Positions 27,481-36,557 are shown, counted from the first letter of the stretch. The stretch: DNA of 64,000 bases from Acidobacteriota bacterium (GCA_016713675.1 JADJOS010000001.1:744001-808000); one strand, 5' to 3'. Numbers and translations: made by a program. The notes: generated from the sequence alone by a model not told the origin.

Positions 27481-29658
27481 ATGAAGCACTTTTCTGAACA
27501 GCACATTTTTGGCGGTGTCCCTCCTTCGCGTTTTGTCGGCCGCGAGCGTGAGACCGAAAGGCTCCTGAAACTCTCACGGGGGAACGGCGGGCTTGCATTG
27601 CTTGCGACGCCGAATTCCGGTTCTTCGGAATTGCTTAGGCAGGTTTTTGACCGTTTGTTCGCCGAACAGGAAGACGTAATTCCTGTATATTTTGCCGTTA
27701 AGGCGAGCGACGGCTCGGCTTTGCAGGCGGCACGTCGCTTTCTTCGCGAGTTTCTCGTCCAAACCGTGGCGTTTCGGCGTCGTAATGCGTTCATTCTGGA
27801 CGCTTCGCCCGATATCAATGAGATCGCCGAGCTAGCAGTTCCGGCTGACGCGTTGTGGATCGACCGTGTGATCGAGACAGCAGGCGAATACGGAAATGAC
27901 GATGAAATATCACGGTTGCGTTCGTTTTTGAGTTCGCCGATCCGTGCCGCAGCGAGCGGTGCCAGTGTGTTCATAATTGTCGATGATCTGCACGAAACGG
28001 CCAATTTATCGGGTGGACAGATATTATTCGAAGCACTCACCGATCTTTTTCGTCGATGCGAATTGCCGTTTGTTTTCTGCGGCCACCGGCGTTTTCTTTA
28101 TGGCAGAACGCCCTTTGAAACAATGCGGGTCGGCCGCCTTTCATTTGCCGATTCCGGAATTCTCGCTGAATCGCTGGCCGCCGAATACGGCGTTTCGCTC
28201 AATGAGCAGACTCGCGACCTGATCGCCGTTCAACTGCAGGGTGATCCGCGATTCATGAACTTCCTGTTCGCGAGTGCCGCAGATAAAAGTGTCGGATTTG
28301 ATAGTTTTCAGCAAGTTGAGACCGTATATACAGACGAGATCTTCGGCGGACGCATCAGCAGATATTTTGATGCGATATTCGACTCGGTTGCTCCCGATGC
28401 CGCGTCGCAATCCCAGTTGCTCGGAATGATCGCGGATCTGCTCAATAGCGACACAAATAAGGCATCACTTGAATTTTGGCAGGCACATACGGATCTCGAA
28501 TTTGACGGATTCCGACGCGTCATCGCGAAACTAAATGATCTCGAGATCATTTCTACAACCGCAAATTCAGTCGGAGCATCACCTGACAGTATAGTTGCCG
28601 CTGATCATATTGCTGCGCGACATCGCCTAAATAAAGAGTCGACCGCAAGGGCGCAGATCGTCGGCGAAGGGCTGACCAACAATATAAGGCGCGCGCCCGG
28701 CCTGATGGCAAAGTTTTACCGCCAATTGTCGGCGATCGGCCTGCGAGAAGTGATGAGCCGCTTTGACGGCCGCGAAGTTGCGAGTTCGCTGATCGAATAC
28801 GGTAATTTCAAGTCGGAGCTGAAGGGCATGTCGGACGCTGAGATGCAGTCTTCGATGACAGCCTCCGAAGAGAAAACGACATTGCCGCAGATCGTCTATA
28901 CGGCTCACTCTGTCGCATTTTACCCGCAACTCGGTGATCTGATCGATACCGAACGCTCGGCGATCGCACTCGGATTCGAATCGGGCGGCGATAAGGACGA
29001 GATCATTTGGATCGCTGCCGAGATCGATTCAAAACTCGAAGCTGCAGCAGACCTCGCCGAATTTTGGTGTGACCGACTGGAAATGGTCGCCGCAAGCTGT
29101 GATTTTTCGGCGTATAAGATCTGGCTCGTGGCCCCCGAAGGCTTTTCCGACGACGCTCTTCGCTTGATCGCCGATCGCAACGCCATCGGCTCAAGCCGCC
29201 GCCAAGTGGATCTGCTGATATGTCAATTCGACGGTAAAACGATACCGTCGAGCGACACGAACTCGGACGAGTACGAGATCGTCATCCCAATGGGCGAGGA
29301 CACCGAGATGATCGCCGCCCACACGATCGAGGAGATCGCCAAGCGGCACGATTTTCCCGCAAAAACGATCAATCAGATCAAAACCGCACTTGTCGAGGCA
29401 TGTATCAATGCCGCCGAGCATTCGCACAGCCCGGACCGGAAGATCTATCAAAAATTCGCTGTGACGGACAAAAAGATCACCATCACCATTTCAAACCGCG
29501 GCCTACGGATCGCCGACCGGGCCGCTAAAACCGTCACTTCAGAAACCGGCCGCCGAGGCTGGGGCCTGAAGCTCATACAAGGACTGATGGACGAAGTTAA
29601 GGTCGAACAAACCGACGACGGCACGCGAATAACAATGGTGAAATTCGTAAGCCGCTGA
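27481..29658 (+). CDS. ATPase-like (STAND/AAA-type) domain fused to RsbW-like anti-sigma kinase domain
   Basis: 725 residues from ATG 27481 (a TTG at 27478 is also in frame). The N-terminal half resembles STAND/archaeal-type AAA ATPases: RFVGRERETERLLKLSRG, a P-loop-like TPNSGSSE (43-50) lacking the lysine, Walker-B-like SVFIIVDDLHE (about 162-172), and a long helical remainder. The C-terminal 140 or so residues form a GHKL anti-sigma kinase domain: N-box ALVEACINAAEHSHS (about Glu639), ISNRG and GRRGWGLKLIQG. RsbW-type domains bind sigma factors or phosphorylate STAS proteins, and a STAS gene lies 118 bases downstream. The missing P-loop lysine suggests nucleotide sensing or scaffolding instead of hydrolysis. 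No transmembrane segment. Confidence 0.75.
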   Translation: MKHFSEQHIFGGVPPSRFVGRERETERLLKLSRGNGGLALLATPNSGSSELLRQVFDRLFAEQEDVIPVYFAVKASDGSALQAARRFLREFLVQTVAFRRRNAFILDASPDINEIAELAVPADALWIDRVIETAGEYGNDDEISRLRSFLSSPIRAAASGASVFIIVDDLHETANLSGGQILFEALTDLFRRCELPFVFCGHRRFLYGRTPFETMRVGRLSFADSGILAESLAAEYGVSLNEQTRDLIAVQLQGDPRFMNFLFASAADKSVGFDSFQQVETVYTDEIFGGRISRYFDAIFDSVAPDAASQSQLLGMIADLLNSDTNKASLEFWQAHTDLEFDGFRRVIAKLNDLEIISTTANSVGASPDSIVAADHIAARHRLNKESTARAQIVGEGLTNNIRRAPGLMAKFYRQLSAIGLREVMSRFDGREVASSLIEYGNFKSELKGMSDAEMQSSMTASEEKTTLPQIVYTAHSVAFYPQLGDLIDTERSAIALGFESGGDKDEIIWIAAEIDSKLEAAADLAEFWCDRLEMVAASCDFSAYKIWLVAPEGFSDDALRLIADRNAIGSSRRQVDLLICQFDGKTIPSSDTNSDEYEIVIPMGEDTEMIAAHTIEEIAKRHDFPAKTINQIKTALVEACINAAEHSHSPDRKIYQKFAVTDKKITITISNRGLRIADRAAKTVTSETGRRGWGLKLIQGLMDEVKVEQTDDGTRITMVKFVSR

Positions 29659-29776
29659 TCAACTTCCGGTCTCCTCCCATATTAATTGTTGTATTCCGCT
29701 TAAGATTGTGCTAAAAATACGGTTCAAGTAGATTCTTCGGCAATTAGCTCTAAGTTAAACAAAGGAAAACAATTAC

Positions 29777-30097
29777 GTGATCGTAGAAAATCTGTACGAG
29801 ACCGCGCAGTTAAACGCTCCGGATACGGCTGTTGTGCTTGCGGGTGATTACTTAAACAAACTCGCCGGCGAAAAGATCGAGCGCGAATGTAAAACGAAAC
29901 TCGAAGAAGGTTGTAAACAGCTCGTCGTCGATTTTTCGCAGACCGAGATTATCAACAGCATCGGCATCTCGATACTGCTGGGAGTGATCGATTCTGCAGC
30001 AAATACCGGTGCCAAGGTCGTTTTTTCTGAACTTAACGAAGATTCGGTCGAGCTTTTCGAAACCCTCGGGCTGACCAAACACGTTACGCTCGTTTAA
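29777..30097 (+). CDS. STAS-domain protein (RsbV-like anti-anti-sigma factor)
   Basis: 106 residues starting at GTG 29777, with AAAGGA at 29761-29766 as ribosome-binding site 10 bases ahead. The STAS fold is clear: VVLAGDYLNKLAGEKIERE, CKQLVVDFSQTEIINSIGIS, then ILLGVIDSAANTGAKVVFSE and FETLGLTKHVTLV. The serine in INSIGIS sits at the position phosphorylated by RsbW-type kinases. Expected to bind the GHKL domain of the upstream fusion, depending on its phosphorylation. The GAF-HD-GYP gene follows 24 bases later. The 118-base upstream gap may hold a separate promoter, though no strong -35/-10 pair was seen. Confidence 0.88.
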   Translation: MIVENLYETAQLNAPDTAVVLAGDYLNKLAGEKIERECKTKLEEGCKQLVVDFSQTEIINSIGISILLGVIDSAANTGAKVVFSELNEDSVELFETLGLTKHVTLV

Positions 30098-30121
30098 GGC
30101 GGTGGATAACGAACGAATACA

Positions 30122-31411
30122 ATGATCGAACAACGACACAAGTTGATACACGCGTTTGGCGCACTTTCAGAATTGGGCCAGGAAGTTGCGAATAAGAACA
30201 ATTTTCAGGAAACGATCCGCACGTCGCTGCACCTGATCTCCGGTGCACTGGGGATAATGCGCGGCGGTGTCGCTCGGTATTCGCGGTTCGGGCATGAGCT
30301 GAATATGCTGGCAGTTCGCGGGCTTGGTGACGATTTCCCGCTCAGTTTGTCCCTATGTATGGAGGACGAGCGTCAATTTTTGACCAACGGCCTCAATCCG
30401 ATCGAGACCTCGCAGGCGAAGGTTCTCCCGTTCTTTCAGGTGTACGACGAGAGTTTTACCCGAAAACGCATCGAGCTGCTGCTGCCGCTGATCGTTCGTG
30501 ATGAGATCGTAGGTGCCGTGTTTTTGGGTGAAAAGGCGACGGACGAGCCGTATTCGAGCTACGAAAAAGAGATCATCTGCGCAATGGGCCGGCACATCGG
30601 CGTCGCTATCGCACAGCGCAATCTCATGGCAGAGATCGAACGCCACTCGGAAGAAAACCGGAAACTTGTCGACGATATGCGAACGACCTATAACGATACG
30701 GTCAAGGCGTTCGCGACCGCCATCGATTGTAAAGACAAGTACACCGAGGGCCATTCGGTCCGTGTCGGCAAATATTCTGAGATCATCGCGACCGAACTCG
30801 AATGGGGAACGCCCGAGATCGAGGGTGCGGCAGTCGCAGGTTATCTTCACGACGTCGGCAAGTTGACGGTCGAGCGCAAGATAATCAACGCACCGTACCG
30901 TATTAACGCCAAAGAATCGGCCGAGCTCAACAAGCATCCAGGTGTCGGCTACGACATTCTCATGCCGATCCATCATCCGTACGCAAACGTTCCGCTTGCG
31001 GCAAAATATCACCACGAACGCCTCGACGGACGCGGCTATCCCGACGGTTTGTACGATCGGGAAATACCGTATATCGCGAAAATAGTAAACTTAGCTGATT
31101 CGTTCGACGCGATGACGACCGACCGACCGTACAAGGCTAGACGCCCGGCCGCCGACGTCGTAGAAGATCTGCAGCGAAATGCGGGCAAGCAATTCGCTCC
31201 GGAATTGGTTACAGCGTTTTTGCGAGGAATGTTAAAAGAGCTGACTGGCGACACCAAGGAAAAACGTTTCCGCCGCCTGCTCGGCCGCGAATATATGGAG
31301 GCCGAGGGCATCGTCCCGGCTATTCGCCGCACACTGAATGAAATGGCTCCGACCTCGACTCTGACCTATATAAATGCTGATGCAGGAACCGAAGATCGGC
31401 CTTTGCTCTAG
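30122..31411 (+). CDS. GAF/HD-GYP c-di-GMP phosphodiesterase
   Basis: 429 residues, no signal or membrane segments. GAF domain about 20-170 (IRTSLHLISGALGIMRGGV to MGRHIGVAIAQR), a short helical linker, then the HD-GYP domain about 190-370. Metal and HD-GYP motifs are complete: EGHSVRVGKYS, YLHDVGKLTVERKI (His243-Asp244), KHPGVGYDI, and KYHHERLDGRGYPDGL. HD-GYP enzymes hydrolyse c-di-GMP to pGpG/GMP. This gene closes the cluster that opens with a diguanylate cyclase, so both c-di-GMP synthesis and breakdown are encoded beside partner-switching proteins. Its stop overlaps the convergent LysR gene by 4 bases. Confidence 0.92.
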   Translation: MIEQRHKLIHAFGALSELGQEVANKNNFQETIRTSLHLISGALGIMRGGVARYSRFGHELNMLAVRGLGDDFPLSLSLCMEDERQFLTNGLNPIETSQAKVLPFFQVYDESFTRKRIELLLPLIVRDEIVGAVFLGEKATDEPYSSYEKEIICAMGRHIGVAIAQRNLMAEIERHSEENRKLVDDMRTTYNDTVKAFATAIDCKDKYTEGHSVRVGKYSEIIATELEWGTPEIEGAAVAGYLHDVGKLTVERKIINAPYRINAKESAELNKHPGVGYDILMPIHHPYANVPLAAKYHHERLDGRGYPDGLYDREIPYIAKIVNLADSFDAMTTDRPYKARRPAADVVEDLQRNAGKQFAPELVTAFLRGMLKELTGDTKEKRFRRLLGREYMEAEGIVPAIRRTLNEMAPTSTLTYINADAGTEDRPLL

Positions 31412-32292
31412 TTAGTTTCTAATAATTGCACAAACTTCTTAGCCGCGAGCGACAGATTTCGATCGGAGCGGTGAATAACGCCAACCGAGCGGACCCAATA
31501 TTTTTCGGCTAGTTCGACGACGGCAAGTGTGCCCGCACGTTTTGCCTCGGTTACGGCGGTCTCGGGGACGATGGCGAGTCCAAATCCGACCTCAACGGCT
31601 CGTTTGATGGTTTCGATATTGTCGAACTCAGCTACCTTTTTGACCTCGACAGCATTTTCCTTAAATATCTTGTCCATCGCCTTTCTTGTTGGCACGTCGC
31701 GTTCGAACAGCACAAAATCCTCGCCATTCAGATCAGTGACTTTTACCTTCTTTCGTGTCGCGAATTTGTGATCGGGCGGCGCGATCAGAACCAAGCGATT
31801 GTCCGGCATCGGAACGATCGTTAGCCCCCGGCGTGGTTCGGGAAAGGCGAGCACGCCTAGTTCGACCGTGCCGCTCAGCACATCGCGAACGACCCTCGTC
31901 GTACGCGAATATTCGAGATCGATCTTGGCGGCCGGAAACTTCGTCATAAATTCACGAACCTTTACGGGCAATTCGTGGAGGCCGACACTGTATACGGTCG
32001 CCACCTTTACGGTACCGCCGATCTTACCGACGATACCGCGCAGCGACTCTTGCATTTCATCGTAGGCAGCGAGCACTTTCTTCGATTCTTTGTAAAAGAC
32101 ATCGCCGGCGGGCGTGAGTTTGACCTCGCGGCGGCCGCGGACGCGTTCGAGCAGGCGGCGTTTGAATTTGTCCTCGAGTGTTCGTATTTGCTGACTGACG
32201 GCCGATTGGGTAATGAAATTTCGTTCGGCGGCAAGCGAAAAGCTCTCGAGATCGACGAGGTCGCAAAATACTTTGAGTGTTTCTATGTGCAT
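31408..32292 (-). CDS. LysR-family transcriptional regulator
   Basis: 294 residues. N-terminal winged helix-turn-helix MHIETLKVFCDLVDLESFSL, AAERNFITQSAVSQQIRTLE, then a linker helix and a periplasmic-binding-like effector domain with TVKVATVYSVGLHELPVKV, VELGVLAFPEP and VGFGLAIVPETAV. Transcribed away from sdhCAB across 181 bases, the usual position for a LysR protein controlling the divergent operon; the effector could be a dicarboxylate or citrate, but that is inference. The other end overlaps the HD-GYP gene stop. No operator was assigned. Confidence 0.93.
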   Translation of the reverse strand: MHIETLKVFCDLVDLESFSLAAERNFITQSAVSQQIRTLEDKFKRRLLERVRGRREVKLTPAGDVFYKESKKVLAAYDEMQESLRGIVGKIGGTVKVATVYSVGLHELPVKVREFMTKFPAAKIDLEYSRTTRVVRDVLSGTVELGVLAFPEPRRGLTIVPMPDNRLVLIAPPDHKFATRKKVKVTDLNGEDFVLFERDVPTRKAMDKIFKENAVEVKKVAEFDNIETIKRAVEVGFGLAIVPETAVTEAKRAGTLAVVELAEKYWVRSVGVIHRSDRNLSLAAKKFVQLLETN

Positions 32293-32473
32293 TTTAGCTT
32301 TTATCTCTCATTAGCATTTCTATTTAATCGCGATTACATTTTTCATTTTATCTTATCTAATATTCGGCATAGTATAAATAGCAGATGCAGAACATTGCCG
32401 AATCTGAGATTTGGAATTAAAATTCATTCATTCACTTGGGCAAGTTTAGATCTAAGGACCAACATTCTCGTAG

Positions 32474-33190
32474 ATGGCGATCAAATTTTCTAACACCTTT
32501 CTTTTAAGAAAGCTTCACCAGATAACGGGCATCGTGCCGCTTGGGGTATTTTTCTTCGTCCACATGTTCACGAACTCAAAGGCGATGAACGGCGAAGCTA
32601 GCTTTAACAAGGCGGTAAGAGAGATCCACGATATTCCGTATCTGCTGCTCATAGAGATATTCGGAATTTTTGTGCCGCTGCTCTTTCATTCGGTCTATGG
32701 CGTGATCATCTCGTCAGAATCAAAACCGAATGCTCTGAGCTACGGTTACGGCCGCAATTGGTTTTACGTTTTACAGCGAGCCACGGGCATCTTTCTGTTC
32801 GTATTTATACTGTTCCATGTTCTGAATTTGAGGTTTGGACTGGTTCCGGGGCTTAACCCGATTCCGGTCGCGGGCAACGCCGAGCAGGCGTTTGCGATCG
32901 TTTCACGAGAATTCCAGATCACTTGGGTGCTGATCATCTATATTTTGGGCGTTCTGGCAACCGCCTGGCATCTTGCCTACGGATTCTTCTTATTCGCGGT
33001 CGATTGGGGCCTGGTAATCGGTGAAAAAGCTCAGAAAGCGACACTCATTGCGTGTGCAGGGCTGGCGTTGATGCTCTCATTTGTAGGCATTAACGCAGCG
33101 GTCTCATTCGTCAGGCCATGTGGTTTGTTTCCAAAGGCATTTTGCGAAGAAACGAAGAAACCTGCTCCGGGCGGTCCTGTAAAATTCTAG
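32474..33190 (+). CDS. sdhC: Succinate dehydrogenase cytochrome b subunit (Bacillus-type, five-helix)
   Basis: Membrane anchor and haem-b subunit of complex II. 238 residues with five predicted membrane helices: GIVPLGVFFFVHMFTNS, LLIEIFGIFVPLLFHSVYG, GIFLFVFILFHVL, WVLIIYILGVLATAWHLAYG and a C-terminal one around LIACAGLALMLSFVGINAAV. Histidines inside the helices (in FFVHMF, LLFHSV, LFHVL, TAWHLAYG) are suitable as ligands for two haems, as in the Bacillus/epsilon-proteobacterial type B enzyme that needs no separate SdhD. First gene of sdhCAB. A TATAAA at 32373-32378 might be its -10 box. Confidence 0.93.
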   Translation: MAIKFSNTFLLRKLHQITGIVPLGVFFFVHMFTNSKAMNGEASFNKAVREIHDIPYLLLIEIFGIFVPLLFHSVYGVIISSESKPNALSYGYGRNWFYVLQRATGIFLFVFILFHVLNLRFGLVPGLNPIPVAGNAEQAFAIVSREFQITWVLIIYILGVLATAWHLAYGFFLFAVDWGLVIGEKAQKATLIACAGLALMLSFVGINAAVSFVRPCGLFPKAFCEETKKPAPGGPVKF

Positions 33191-33262
33191 TCTTACGTCC
33201 GCGACACAACAGGACCGGCACTTTTGAAACCAAGTTTGGTTGAAACTCGAAAAGAGTTAAAT

Positions 33263-35053
33263 ATGGCAACAAGTTCAATGAAGATTGCGATCGTCGGCGG
33301 CGGCCTGGCAGGCCTTGCCGCAGCGATGAAGATCGCGGAGGCCGGTCACGATGTCGATCTGATCTCGGTGGTGCCGGTAAAACGTTCACACTCGGTCTGT
33401 GCCCAGGGCGGTATCAACGGAGCCGTCAATACCAAAGGCGAAGGCGATTCGCCGGCAAAGCACCTCGACGACACGGTCTATGGCGGCGATTTTCTCGCCA
33501 ACCAGCCGCCGGTCAAACGGATGACCGACATGGCACCAGAGATCATTTATTTGTTCGACCGAATGGGTGTGCCGTTTTCGCGAACGAAAGAAGGGTTGAT
33601 GGATTTTCGCCGCTTTGGCGGGACTTTGCATCACCGCACGGCTTTCTCGGGTGCATCGACCGGCCAGCAGCTGCTTTACGCGCTCGACGAACAAGTTCGC
33701 CGCTGGGAAGTCGAAAAGAAGGTCACAAAATGGGAAGGCTGGGAAATGCTCTCGCTCGTTCTCGATGACCACCAGGTCTGCCGCGGCCTGATCGCAATGA
33801 ACCTGCAAACGCTTGAGCTCAGATCGTTTGCGGCAGACGCCGTGATCATGGCGACCGGCGGCCCGGGCATGGTGTTTGGTAAATCGACCAATTCGCAGAC
33901 GTGTACCGGCAGTGCAGCGGCGGCGTGTTATGTGCAGGGGGCACGATACGCCAATGGTGAATTCATTCAGGTTCACCCGACCTCAATTCCCGGCGAAGAC
34001 AAACTTCGGCTTATGTCAGAGTCGGCCCGCGGCGAAGGGGGACGCGTTTGGGTGCCGCGTGATCCGATGGACGCTCGCAAGCCGAAGGAAATTCCTGAGT
34101 CGGAGCGCCGTTATTTCCTCGAAGAAAAGTATCCGGCATACGGCAATCTCGTTCCGCGAGATATCGCGACGCGAGAGATCTTTCAGGTCTGCCTCGAAGG
34201 CAGCGGTGTCGGCGGCGAAAATCAGGTCTATCTCGATCTGACGCATATTCCGGCCGAAGTGCTTACTGAAAAGCTCGGTGCGATCCTCGAGATCTACGAG
34301 ATGTTCGTCGGCGACGATCCGCGGTTTGTGCCGATGCGTATCTTCCCGGGCGTTCATTATTCGATGGGCGGGCTTTGGGTCGATTTTGAACAGCGGACAA
34401 ATATCCCCGGATTATTTGCCGCCGGCGAGTGCGATTACTCGATCCACGGAGCCAATCGCTTGGGTGCAAATTCACTGCTGTCGTGTGTTTACGGTGGTTT
34501 TGTCGCGGCACCGTCAGCGATGGAATACGCTAAGAATGTCGATCGGGGTTCGTCCGAATCGAACGGCGTTCACGCTGCCGAACTCGCCCGCCAGCAGGAG
34601 ATCAACGATTCGATCATTCACAGCGAAGGCGGCGAAAACCAGTACAAACTGCACGAGGAACTCGGCAAAGTAATGACCGACAATGTAACGGTCGTCCGTT
34701 ACAACGACCGGCTGCAGGCTACTGACGACAAGATCCGGGAATTGCAGGAGCGATACAAGAACATTTCGATCAACGATTCGAACCTTTGGGCGACACAGGC
34801 TGTGCCCCACGCACGTCAGCTTTCGAATATGTTCGAACTCGCCCGTGTCATAACGCTCGGAGCTTTAAATAGGAACGAATCTCGCGGAGCGCATTACAAG
34901 CCCGATTTTCCGGAACGTGATGATGAAAATTTCATGAAAACGACGATCGCCGAATACTCGGCCGAGGCTCCGGTGCTCAGTTACGAAGCGATCGATATTT
35001 CGCTGGTCGAGCCTAGAAAGAGAGATTATTCGTCCGCCAAAAAGAAAGGATAA
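33263..35053 (+). CDS. sdhA: Succinate dehydrogenase flavoprotein subunit
   Basis: 596 residues from ATG 33263; the frame is open 13 codons further upstream, but AAAGAG at 33251-33256 and the start MATSSMKIAIVGGGLAGLAA favour this site. FAD-binding GGGLAGLAAA at the N-terminus; RSHSVCAQGGINGA carries the histidine that binds FAD covalently. Active-site region HPTSIPGEDKL and ESARGEGG, plus the fumarate-reductase-type segment GANRLGANSLLSCVYGG. Oxidises succinate to fumarate and passes electrons to SdhB. The TAA stop overlaps the ATG of sdhB by one base. Confidence 0.97.
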   Translation: MATSSMKIAIVGGGLAGLAAAMKIAEAGHDVDLISVVPVKRSHSVCAQGGINGAVNTKGEGDSPAKHLDDTVYGGDFLANQPPVKRMTDMAPEIIYLFDRMGVPFSRTKEGLMDFRRFGGTLHHRTAFSGASTGQQLLYALDEQVRRWEVEKKVTKWEGWEMLSLVLDDHQVCRGLIAMNLQTLELRSFAADAVIMATGGPGMVFGKSTNSQTCTGSAAAACYVQGARYANGEFIQVHPTSIPGEDKLRLMSESARGEGGRVWVPRDPMDARKPKEIPESERRYFLEEKYPAYGNLVPRDIATREIFQVCLEGSGVGGENQVYLDLTHIPAEVLTEKLGAILEIYEMFVGDDPRFVPMRIFPGVHYSMGGLWVDFEQRTNIPGLFAAGECDYSIHGANRLGANSLLSCVYGGFVAAPSAMEYAKNVDRGSSESNGVHAAELARQQEINDSIIHSEGGENQYKLHEELGKVMTDNVTVVRYNDRLQATDDKIRELQERYKNISINDSNLWATQAVPHARQLSNMFELARVITLGALNRNESRGAHYKPDFPERDDENFMKTTIAEYSAEAPVLSYEAIDISLVEPRKRDYSSAKKKG

Positions 35054-35853
35054 TGACCACACACGCACACATCGAAAAGAAACGCCTCGAAACGCCGCCC
35101 GCGACGATCAAATTCAAGATCCAGCGGCGTGAGAAAGAAAGTGCACCGGCCACCTGGGAGACGTTTGAGCTGCAATACCGGCGGAATCTGAACGTCATCT
35201 CGGCGCTGATGGAGATACGTAAAAATCCGGTCACGATCGAGGGCAAACAGACCACGCCGCCGGTTTGGGATATGTCATGTCTCGAACAGGTCTGCGGCAT
35301 TTGCACGATGGTCATCAACGGCCGCGTGCGTCAATCGTGCTCGGCGTTGATCGACGATCTGCTGCTCGCGACATGCGGCCATACCGTGACGCTTGCTCCG
35401 ATGTCCAAATTCCCTAACGTCCGCGACCTCAAGGTCGATCGCTCGAAAATGTTCGAGCATCTCAAAAAGGTCGATGCCTGGATCGAACTCGACGGCACAT
35501 ACGACCTCGGCCCGGGGCCGCATGTCACCAACGAACTCGCGCAGGAGCGTTACGCTCTGTCGCGCTGTATGACCTGCGGCTGCTGTCTCGAGGCATGTCC
35601 TCAGTATGGCGACGACAACTATATTGGCCCGCAGGCGATCGCTCAGGCCCGTTTGTTCAATATGCATCCGACGGGAAAGGCAAATATCGACGACCGCCTC
35701 AACGGCTTGCTCGGCGACGACGGCATCGCAAATTGCGGCAACGCACAGAACTGCATTCAGGCCTGCCCGATGTCCGTGCCTCTGACCAAGGCGATCTACG
35801 AAACCAACCGCGACGTAACAGTGAATGCCCTGTTCGGCTGGTTGAAAAAGTAA
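35053..35853 (+). CDS. sdhB: Succinate dehydrogenase iron-sulfur subunit
   Basis: 266 residues. N-terminal ferredoxin domain with the [2Fe-2S] cysteines in SCLEQVCGICTM and the later SALIDDLLLATCG segment; C-terminal domain with [4Fe-4S] CMTCGCCLEACPQYG and [3Fe-4S] CGNAQNCIQACPMSVP. Links the flavoprotein to the quinone site in SdhC. Translationally coupled to sdhA through ATAATG. Last gene of the operon; the dispersed repeat copy B begins 66 bases after its stop and its palindrome may end the transcript. Confidence 0.97.
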   Translation: MTTHAHIEKKRLETPPATIKFKIQRREKESAPATWETFELQYRRNLNVISALMEIRKNPVTIEGKQTTPPVWDMSCLEQVCGICTMVINGRVRQSCSALIDDLLLATCGHTVTLAPMSKFPNVRDLKVDRSKMFEHLKKVDAWIELDGTYDLGPGPHVTNELAQERYALSRCMTCGCCLEACPQYGDDNYIGPQAIAQARLFNMHPTGKANIDDRLNGLLGDDGIANCGNAQNCIQACPMSVPLTKAIYETNRDVTVNALFGWLKK

Positions 35854-35918
35854 GAACCGCCAGGCCAAGATCTACTCGTCCAAAAATTATCATATTTCCA
35901 AACGCTCCTGCCCAAAAT

Positions 35919-36125
35919 GCGCGTTTTGGGGGGTGAACCAAATGTGTATTTTTCACCTCAAGTTCAAATTGTGGTACGTACCACAATTTGATCAACAAAA
36001 TTGATGAAAATGTCGAAAAAACGCGTTCTGCCACAGTTTTTAAGGGGGCCAGCGACAGTGTTTTAGGGGGCTTGCGACAGTAAAAAACAGGGTCAGCGAC
36101 AATAAAAAAGACCCCCAGCGACAAT
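35919..36125. repeat. Dispersed intergenic repeat, copy B (about 207 bp)
   Basis: Second copy of the element at 3596-3801, same orientation, with about 12 mismatches over the ungapped 160-base core. The perfect 24-bp palindrome is at 35966-35989 and here extends two more pairs on each side. The GCGACA(A/G)T periodic block follows. An inverted echo (GACTGTCGCTGG near 36146) mirrors CCAGCGACAG at 36049-36058. It is again just downstream of a gene stop (sdhB). Translating either copy on the minus strand gives a similar peptide, but changes between copies are mostly amino-acid altering, so this is DNA-level, not protein-level, conservation. Confidence 0.8.
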
Positions 36126-36557
36126 CCGTTTTTGGACGAATCAAGACTGTCGCTGGACTTGGCAGAGCCCATTTCGAGCGACAAGTGCCTTTCTCTGCCT
36201 TCCGACGAGAACGATCAAAACGACGCATTTGACTGAGCCGATGAGATCGACAAGATCCGGCTCTCAAACCTCACCTCATCCGCATAAGATCAGCCCAGAC
36301 ATCCCAACCGGCCCGCCGCCCGCGGATGATAACAACCAAAACGATCATTTCGACATCGCCGATCACCGCGATCGATCCCTTTGCGTCATGATACAACGCG
36401 CGCCGGGGTCGGAGACGGTTGGGGTTTGCCCGTTTTCTCCTTTGTTACTTAGTGGTTGATTGAGGGAATTGTGGGAAGATGATAGGGTATTCAGAGCACC
36501 GCAAACTTTGTCGCAGCTGGACCTAAAAGCGATGTGATTTACGAGGTAATAACCATT
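36126..36557. other. Intergenic stretch upstream of the delta-60 protein
   Basis: About 430 bases without a supported gene. It contains GACTGTCGCTGG near 36146, an inverted match to the GCGACAG motif of repeat B, and GAGCGACAAG near 36176, so the repeat's influence extends some 60 bases beyond its core. A 76-codon plus-strand frame (36229-36459) has odd composition and no family likeness; I do not accept it. No clear promoter was found for the following gene. Confidence 0.4.

Noticed and set aside
25322..31411. Defence-system reading of the signalling cluster (STAND-like ATPase)
   Set aside because: No nuclease, TIR, toxin or transmembrane effector; the RsbW, STAS and HD-GYP partners point to signal transduction.
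36229..36459. 76-codon plus-strand ORF before the delta-60 gene
   Set aside because: Pro/Asp/His-rich, no ribosome-binding site, no family likeness and next to repeat-derived sequence.
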